Under the pieces are notes generated by a model. That model did no database searches. It was not told the origin of the DNA and was given only the letters and a program-made list of their open reading frames with translations. The position numbers and the translations under genes were made by a program. Positions 15,010 through 19,145 of a DNA stretch of 19,145 nt are shown piece by piece. Within the stretch, counting starts at the first letter, position 1. Every line of letters starts with the position of its first letter. This DNA is from DASWRT01 sp036403035 (GTDB taxonomy: Bacteria > Pseudomonadota > Alphaproteobacteria > ATCC43930 > CGMCC-115725): the NCBI GenBank assembly GCA_036403035.1, contig DASWRT010000441.1:1-19145 (forward strand). Direction: 5' to 3'.

Positions 15010-15792
15010 ATGCTCGAAACGGTCCGCGCGTTCGTTTCCTACGTTCTCGTTTCGCCCGCGATGCTCGTCCCGGCCGCGCTGCTGACGAGCCTCGTCGCGC
15101 TGCGCCGCGGCGGCCGAGGCCGTCTTTCGCGTCTCGCGGGATGGGCGTCCGTGCTGCTGCTCGCACTCTTGTATGCCGCCTCGACGCCGGTCGTCTCCGC
15201 CGCGCTGCTGACGCTCGCCGAGCGCGGCACGAATGTCGCCGCCGAGCCGGGCACATGGCCGCCGGGCGCGGTCATCGTCGTGCTCGCCGCGGAACGGGTG
15301 GAGGCCGCGCCTGAATATGGCGGGCCGACGATCGGCGCGCTGACGCTCGAACGGATCCGGTACGCGGCCCACCTGCAACGCCGCACCGGGCTGCCCATCG
15401 TCGCGAGCGGCGGTCCGGTGCGACCCGGCCAACCGTCGACGGCGGCGCTGATGCGCGACGCGCTGACCGGCGATTTCGGGGTGCCGGTCGCCGGCATCGA
15501 GGAGCGGTCGCTGACCACGGAGGAGAACGCCGCCTTCAGCATGCCGATCGTGCGGGCGATCGGCGGAACGGCGGTGGTCGTCGTGACGCACGCATGGCAC
15601 ATGCCGCGTGCGCTCGCCTCCTTCGCCGGACGCGGTCTGCCGGTCATCGCCGCGCCGACCGGTTTCGCGAGCGCCCGCCCCGTCGAGCCCGGCGATTTCG
15701 TGCCGCACGCGTCCGCGCTCACCCGGAGCTTCCTCGGCCTGCACGAGCTGGTCGGCTCCCTGGTCTACCGGATCAGGGGGATCGGTTCGTAA
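15010..15792 (+). CDS. YdcF/ElyC/SanA-like membrane protein (DUF218)
   Basis: A 260-residue protein with two N-terminal membrane segments (about 11-31 and 44-66) followed by a DUF218 domain (about 86-245), so the domain probably faces the periplasm. Seen: AVIVVLAAERVEAAPEYGG at the nucleotide-like first strand, ERIRYAAHLQRRTGLPIVAS, EERSLTTEENA (164-174) and VVVTHAWHMPRALASF (190-205). This pattern of strand, TTxEN and T-x-x-x-H-M-x-R motifs is standard for YdcF/ElyC/SanA. Such proteins have been linked to envelope integrity and polyprenol-linked precursor use, and some are found near EPS genes. The frame opens at TTG 14971, but ATG 15010 gives a better membrane-protein start. It is divergent from the EPS operon and convergent with the nucleotidyltransferase gene. 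Confidence 0.88.
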   Translation: MLETVRAFVSYVLVSPAMLVPAALLTSLVALRRGGRGRLSRLAGWASVLLLALLYAASTPVVSAALLTLAERGTNVAAEPGTWPPGAVIVVLAAERVEAAPEYGGPTIGALTLERIRYAAHLQRRTGLPIVASGGPVRPGQPSTAALMRDALTGDFGVPVAGIEERSLTTEENAAFSMPIVRAIGGTAVVVVTHAWHMPRALASFAGRGLPVIAAPTGFASARPVEPGDFVPHASALTRSFLGLHELVGSLVYRIRGIGS

Positions 15793-15833
15793 CCGGTGGC
15801 CGGTGCGTCGGCCCGGCGGTCACCGCTACCGCT

Positions 15834-15952
15834 GTCACCGCAGAGGATGCGGAGAGGCGTAGGGCCGCGGAGCCTGATTCTCTGGCGCGCCGCAGGCGCG
15901 CATCACTTTCCTCGGCGATACGCCGCGTGTCCTCCGCGCGCTCCGCGGTGAC
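15834..15952 (+). terminator. Long inverted repeat with central hairpin, terminator-like
   Basis: The outer arms are 15834-15854 (starting GTCACCGC) and 15932-15952 (ending GCGGTGAC), complementary at 17 of 21 positions. In the middle, GCGCGCC-GCA-GGCGCGC (15885-15901) is a perfect 7-bp hairpin. The right arm is followed by GCGTTCTTTTTAT, a T-rich tail suited to Rho-independent termination of the ydcF-like transcript. The GCAGAGG/GCGGAG wording resembles dispersed intergenic repeats of high-GC proteobacteria, so it could instead be a mobile repeat copy. The rest of the 237-bp gap (15793-16029) holds the C-rich tract described separately and no gene. Confidence 0.5.
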
Positions 15953-15965
15953 GCGTTCTTTTTAT

Positions 15966-15997
15966 CCCCCCCATCCCCAACCATCCCCCCGATCCCC
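15966..15997 (-). other. Putative G-quadruplex tract
   Basis: The minus strand has four G runs of 4, 6, 4 and 7 bases separated by spacers of 3, 6 and 2 nt (as C runs on the plus strand). That meets the usual G4+ quadruplex pattern. It lies between the convergent ydcF-like and nucleotidyltransferase genes, 33 nt or more past the stop of the latter. Formation in the cell is not shown. Confidence 0.5.
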
Positions 15998-16029
15998 TCA
16001 TCGGGTTTGTCGGCGCTCACGCCGCTCGT

Positions 16030-17124
16030 TCAATCCTCGGGACGACGCAGCGCCTTGCGCGCGAGATGCGGCAGCAGCAGATGCGGCGGCATCCGGAGGT
16101 GGTGGGCGCGCACGTAGAGGAGCCACAGCGCGGCCGGCGTCGCGGGATCGCGGCAGCTCGCATGCGGCGGACGCAAGGCTTGCGCGAGCAGCGCGTCCAT
16201 GAGGCGCAGCACCGGCGGCGGCGGGGCGAAGCGCGCCGCGCCGTCGAGGATCTCCGCCGGCACCGGTGTCGCGAAGAGGCGGACGGCGTGGCGCAGCGCA
16301 TAGAACAGCGGGCGCCCGAGATCCAGCGCCCGGCCGCGCCGCAGCAGCGACGGCCAGAAATCCGGATCGGCGGCCGGGAAATGGCGGAGCAGCGCGTCGA
16401 GGTCGTGCAGGTCGCGCAGGCCGCGCGGGAACTCGCCCTCGCGGAAGAGGTGCGTTGCGGAATGCAGCACCATGTCCGGCGGCGCGAGGACGCGCAGCCG
16501 CTCCTGGCCGGCGGCGACCGGCAGCGCCGCATCGACGAGCGCCTCGGCCGGCAGCTCGACTCGCGCGGTCTCCGGCAGGATGGTGTGGTGGACGTCGATG
16601 ACGGTCCGGCGGCCCTCGTGCTGCAGCGGCGGCAGCTGGTGCATCCAGCGCCGGTAGTAGTCGAGGTCGTATGAATCCTTGTCGATCAATCGCCAGCCCG
16701 CTTCGTGCAGCGCCGACTCGACGTCGGCGAGGCGCGGCTTCGGGACGAGGATGTCGACGTCGCCGAACACGCGCCCGTTCGCCGCGGGCAGTCCGGCGAT
16801 CAGGTAGGCTGCGCCCTTCAGCAGGATCACCGGAATGTCGAGCGGCGCCAGCGCCGCCTGGATGCAGCGCACTTCCCATCGCACGTCGCGGGCATGCTTC
16901 GCGGCCAGTGTGCGCTCCGCCTCCAGATGAGGCCGCACGCAGGCCGGGACGCCGTCGGAAAGCCCTTGCTGTTCGATCTTCCAGGCGAGCCGCGCGAGCA
17001 GGCCGGCTCGGCGCGCCTGTCGGATCATCAGGTCCCAAGCGTCGAGCGGCAGGTCCGGCAGCGCGGCCGCCGCCGGGTCGGTCAGAGCTTTGCGCAGCAC
17101 CTCGAACGGCAACGGCGATCCCAT
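16030..17124 (-). CDS. Nucleotidyltransferase-fold protein of the HprK-rel-A cassette (NTP_transf_5-like)
   Basis: A 364-residue soluble protein with a nucleotidyltransferase core. Seen: ILLKGAAYL (100-108), then the hallmark NGRVFGDVDILVPKP (116-130) with Asp122 and Asp124 as metal ligands. VIDVHHTI (175-182) can supply the third acidic residue, Asp177. The C-terminal half is helical with many His and Arg. Proteins of this type transfer a nucleotidyl or related group; the acceptor is unknown here. It lies 18 nt after the HprK-related kinase stop, so it should be co-transcribed with the kinase, the PqqD-like protein and the Tat protein, and a shared peptide or protein substrate is inferred. 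ATG 17124 is preceded by GGGGA about 11 nt upstream. It is the last gene of its operon and faces the inverted repeat and G-rich tract. Confidence 0.87.
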   Translation of the reverse strand: MGSPLPFEVLRKALTDPAAAALPDLPLDAWDLMIRQARRAGLLARLAWKIEQQGLSDGVPACVRPHLEAERTLAAKHARDVRWEVRCIQAALAPLDIPVILLKGAAYLIAGLPAANGRVFGDVDILVPKPRLADVESALHEAGWRLIDKDSYDLDYYRRWMHQLPPLQHEGRRTVIDVHHTILPETARVELPAEALVDAALPVAAGQERLRVLAPPDMVLHSATHLFREGEFPRGLRDLHDLDALLRHFPAADPDFWPSLLRRGRALDLGRPLFYALRHAVRLFATPVPAEILDGAARFAPPPPVLRLMDALLAQALRPPHASCRDPATPAALWLLYVRAHHLRMPPHLLLPHLARKALRRPED

Positions 17125-17142
17125 CCTTCCGGCCGTCCCCGC

Positions 17143-18012
17143 TCAGGCGGCGCGGTTCGACAAATCGGCGAACGCCGCGACGGCGTCGTCCAAGTCGCTG
17201 TAGACGAAGCGGCGGCAGGCGGAACGGTCGACGATCTCGCAGAGCGCCGCGAACCCGTCCGCGCCGTGGACATGATAGTTCGTAGCGTTCCTGGCGAGTT
17301 CCATCATCGCGTCGGCCTTTCCGACCGGCGTCATCGAGGCGGGGCTCCCGGCCTTCCATTGCGGGAAGACGATCCAGCCGGGCGGCGCCGTCTCCGAGAC
17401 CCGTTCGATGCTGGCCTGAGGCGCGCGCATCAGGGCGATCGTCCCTTTCGTCGTATCGTCGATCCGCGGGCCGAACACGGCCTCAGGCGCAAAGTCCCGG
17501 ATGACGTCGATCGAGCGGTTCTTCAGGCTGACGGGCCGCGCCAGCGGCGCCAGCCGGCGATCCGCCATCCGCACCAGCGTCAGTTCGTCCGAGAGCAGGC
17601 GCCAGCCGCGGTGGACCAGCGCGGCCGTGAGCGTGCTCTTCCCCGATCCGGGCGCGGCCGGCAGGATCGCGGCGCGCCCGTTCCGCTCGATCACCGCGGC
17701 ATGGATGATCAGATAATGGTGCGCCTGCCCGGCGATGCAGTGGTTCATGCCCCACTCGAACAGCGCGAGGGCCTGGCCGAAGGGCAGGGGCTTGAACGGC
17801 GTCTCGCCGTCGAGTTCGAAGATCGCCTGCGGCCGGTACCAGCGCCGCAGGCCGTGGGCGCGGCGGATCCGGACGTGGAAGTCGGCGAACGGGCGTTCGG
17901 CGAAGAACGCGTCGGGATAGAACCGGCGAAGCTCGTCGCTCAGGTGCCGCAGCGCCGTCTCGACGCGCGCATGGAACGGACCGATGCGAAGATGAAAGCA
18001 CTCTGCCGGCAT
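17143..18012 (-). CDS. HPr kinase-related kinase A (HprK-rel-A; TIGR04352 type)
   Basis: A 289-residue P-loop kinase related to the C-terminal half of HPr serine kinase. Seen: MPAECFHLRIGPFHARVET at the start, then IIHAAVIERNGRAAILPAAP (102-121) leading into Walker A PAAPGSGKST (118-127). HRGWRLLSDELTLV (134-147) stands where HPr kinase has its aspartates. A C-terminal helical region follows (ATNYHVHGADGF). No HPr partner or PTS gene is near, so the substrate is probably not HPr. Members are known to occur with a PqqD-like protein, as here. The frame opens at ATG 18069, overlapping the PqqD gene by 38 nt with an Arg-rich, non-family N-terminus. ATG 18012, 19 nt after the PqqD stop, fits the family better and is chosen. 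Confidence 0.9.
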   Translation of the reverse strand: MPAECFHLRIGPFHARVETALRHLSDELRRFYPDAFFAERPFADFHVRIRRAHGLRRWYRPQAIFELDGETPFKPLPFGQALALFEWGMNHCIAGQAHHYLIIHAAVIERNGRAAILPAAPGSGKSTLTAALVHRGWRLLSDELTLVRMADRRLAPLARPVSLKNRSIDVIRDFAPEAVFGPRIDDTTKGTIALMRAPQASIERVSETAPPGWIVFPQWKAGSPASMTPVGKADAMMELARNATNYHVHGADGFAALCEIVDRSACRRFVYSDLDDAVAAFADLSNRAA

Positions 18013-18031
18013 GTCGCAGATGGCGGTCCGA

Positions 18032-18367
18032 TCACTGCGCCGCCGCCGGTGCGGCAACAGCGGCAGCATGCGGCGTCATGAGCAGAAGATTGTAAAACAG
18101 CCGAAGCGTTGCGTCGATCGACTCGTCGAGCGTGCCGTCACCCGTCACATCGACGTCTCGGATCGCCGTAGTGCGCAGCTCATCGACGGTCGACGGCGCG
18201 GCTGCAATCCGTACGAACAGCCACGCGGCGAACTCGGTAAAGTGATGGGTCGCACCCGAGGCTCCGGCGAATACGACGACATCGCCGTCCCACTCCCGCC
18301 AGAGCACGGCTTCAGAAAGACGCCAGCGCTGATCACAAAGAGTCGCCGTTAGAACTCCGCGTTGCAT
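18032..18367 (-). CDS. HprK-rel-A system PqqD family peptide chaperone
   Basis: A 111-residue PqqD-like protein, a winged-helix RiPP recognition element expected to bind the leader of a peptide or protein substrate and present it to tailoring enzymes. Seen: LCDQRWRLSEAVLWREWDGD (10-29), then VVFAGASGATHHFTEFAAWL (31-50). The last reads like the PqqD core, where a strand of W-x-x-x-x-G/D residues is followed by G-x-x-x-x-L. Next is a helix, STVDELRT, and a hydrophobic C-terminal helix, LRLFYNLLLM (88-97). The tail is Ala-rich. ATG 18367 overlaps the last 19 nt of the Tat protein gene in another frame, implying coupled synthesis of candidate substrate and chaperone. It has no start ambiguity of note. 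Family assignment rests on context plus fold pattern. Confidence 0.86.
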   Translation of the reverse strand: MQRGVLTATLCDQRWRLSEAVLWREWDGDVVVFAGASGATHHFTEFAAWLFVRIAAAPSTVDELRTTAIRDVDVTGDGTLDESIDATLRLFYNLLLMTPHAAAVAAPAAAQ

Positions 18368-19035
18368 TCTTCGGCTTTGCCGATCTGGGAGTTAAAGAAG
18401 TCGGCGATAGCCGAGGCCAGGGTCTGAACGTCGCCCTTGCTGGCCGGCTGGGTGCTCCAGAGCCCGGTCACCCGGCTCAGGACATCGTACACACTGAGCG
18501 GATAGTGGTTGTACTTGTTGAAGGCGGCGGCGTTCAAGAGCGCGCCGACGGACTGTGCCGTAAAGCCGTTGCCGCTGACGGCGACGCTGGTAAAGCTGCC
18601 GCCCTTACCCGGGATCTTGCAGGTGATCGTAACATTGCCCCCCAGCGCGTCGTGCAGGCTGCCGGTGCCGATCGTCCATCTGCTGCCGCCCGGTACGGGG
18701 CCGAACACCGAGGCGAAGGACTGATCCGGATCGTATCCGGTGCTCTGCCACTTCCCGTCGCTGTAGGCGAGGTTCTTCCAGCAACCGGGCGAGACGCCGC
18801 AATTCAGCCCCTGCTCGATCGCGTTCGACAGGTTGGCGGAAAGCACTGCGGAAACGGTGCAGGCGGGGCCGCCGGCGAGCGCGGGGCGGCTCGCGAGCGT
18901 CATGACGGCCGGAACCCCGCCGCGGAGCAGCATGCGGCGGCTGGTTGTAGATTTGCTGACGGGGGACTCGCCGGCATTGCCGGTCGTGGTCGGGCGCAAT
19001 CGGTCGTCGCCGTTCGGCATCGAAGGTGCTGTCAT
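18349..19035 (-). CDS. Tat-signal secreted protein of unknown function, candidate substrate of the HprK-rel-A cassette
   Basis: A 228-residue protein I cannot assign to a known family. Seen: a Tat motif SRRMLLR (32-38), then GGVPAVMTLASRPALA ending at a likely ALA|GG cleavage after Ala54, leaving a mature part of about 174 residues. It has five cysteines (59, 79, 85, 139, 224). The segment NCGVSPGCWKNLA...STGYDPDQSFASVFGPVPGG (78-117) resembles the S/T-P-G-x-W-K motif with downstream TGY and FG seen in various secreted proteins of unknown role. The last residues, AEECNAEF, lack any PEP-CTERM tail or membrane helix, so exosortase is not the likely handler. The frame runs open to the window edge; ATG 19035 places the Tat motif correctly. 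Being first in the operon, it may be the modification target (inference). Confidence 0.7.
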   Translation of the reverse strand: MTAPSMPNGDDRLRPTTTGNAGESPVSKSTTSRRMLLRGGVPAVMTLASRPALAGGPACTVSAVLSANLSNAIEQGLNCGVSPGCWKNLAYSDGKWQSTGYDPDQSFASVFGPVPGGSRWTIGTGSLHDALGGNVTITCKIPGKGGSFTSVAVSGNGFTAQSVGALLNAAAFNKYNHYPLSVYDVLSRVTGLWSTQPASKGDVQTLASAIADFFNSQIGKAEECNAEF

Positions 19036-19145
19036 AAGATGCTTCGCTCTCTTATATCGGAGCCCCGCGGAGCGGAGAGCCGACGATCGATCGTCCTGAT
19101 GCCGACAACCACCGAGCCGGTTTTCCTCCCGGAAAACCAGCATAC
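19036..19145 (-). promoter_or_regulatory. Upstream region of the HprK-rel-A operon with a palindrome and a hairpin
   Basis: A perfect 14-bp palindrome, GACGATCGATCGTC (19082-19095), and an 8-bp stem with a 4-nt loop, GGTTTTCC-TCCC-GGAAAACC on the plus strand (19119-19138), lie within 105 bp upstream of the Tat-protein start. A TATAAG that could be a -10 box sits at 19046-19051 (minus strand) without a good -35. The palindrome may be an operator and the hairpin the end of an upstream transcript; neither role is shown. Confidence 0.35.

Noticed and set aside
18013..18069. Upstream ATG for the HprK-related kinase
   Set aside because: It would overlap the PqqD-like gene by 38 nt and add an Arg-rich stretch unlike the family start; ATG 18012 fits better.
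18349..18450. PEP-CTERM sorting signal at the end of the Tat protein
   Set aside because: The C-terminus has no PEP motif, hydrophobic helix or basic tail, so it is not an exosortase substrate by sequence.
19036..19143. Extension of the Tat protein to a start near the window edge
   Set aside because: The extra residues run through the palindrome and hairpin and would push the twin-arginine motif to about residue 69, too far for a normal Tat signal.

Overview
The window is a high-GC proteobacterial segment. An alphaproteobacterium, possibly Sphingomonadales, is the best guess; this is inferred from gene families and composition, and no rRNA or other taxonomic marker is present. About two thirds of it is a nearly complete exosortase A (XrtA)/PEP-CTERM exopolysaccharide locus. 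All of those genes lie on the minus strand and read right to left from about 14766 down to position 1.

In transcription order the locus has two blocks. The first is a polyprenyl glycosylphosphotransferase (13354-14766), the sensor kinase PrsK (11244-13334) and the sigma-54 activator PrsR (9887-11239). After a 130-bp gap with a plausible promoter comes the export and assembly block: lipoprotein export protein (9118-9756), chain-length protein (7390-8970), tyrosine autokinase (6438-7373), outer-membrane beta-barrel protein (4787-6427), AAA ATPase (3737-4774), polysaccharide deacetylase (2778-3740), FemAB-like protein (1720-2781) and glycosyltransferase (421-1704). The exosortase itself starts at 261 and is cut by the left edge. 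Spacing is tight throughout: 4-nt overlaps at 2778-2781 and 3737-3740, gaps of 4-19 nt elsewhere, and only two larger gaps. The genes should together start, modify, polymerise and export an EPS, control it through PrsK/PrsR, and anchor PEP-CTERM proteins. No PEP-CTERM substrate is visible in the window.

At 15010-15792, divergent from the EPS operon, lies a membrane-anchored YdcF/DUF218 protein. It is followed by a terminator-like inverted repeat (15834-15952) and a G-quadruplex-type tract (15966-15997).

The right end (16030-19035, minus strand) is a second, separate operon: a Tat-signal, cysteine-containing secreted protein of unknown function, then a PqqD-like peptide chaperone, an HPr-kinase-related kinase (HprK-rel-A) and a nucleotidyltransferase-fold protein. 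This looks like a peptide or protein modification cassette of unknown chemistry. It is the most promising candidate here for an undescribed system, with the Tat protein as possible substrate.

No tRNA, rRNA, CRISPR array or insertion sequence was seen. No gene-free stretch exceeds 300 bp; the two largest are 14767-15009 and 15793-16029.
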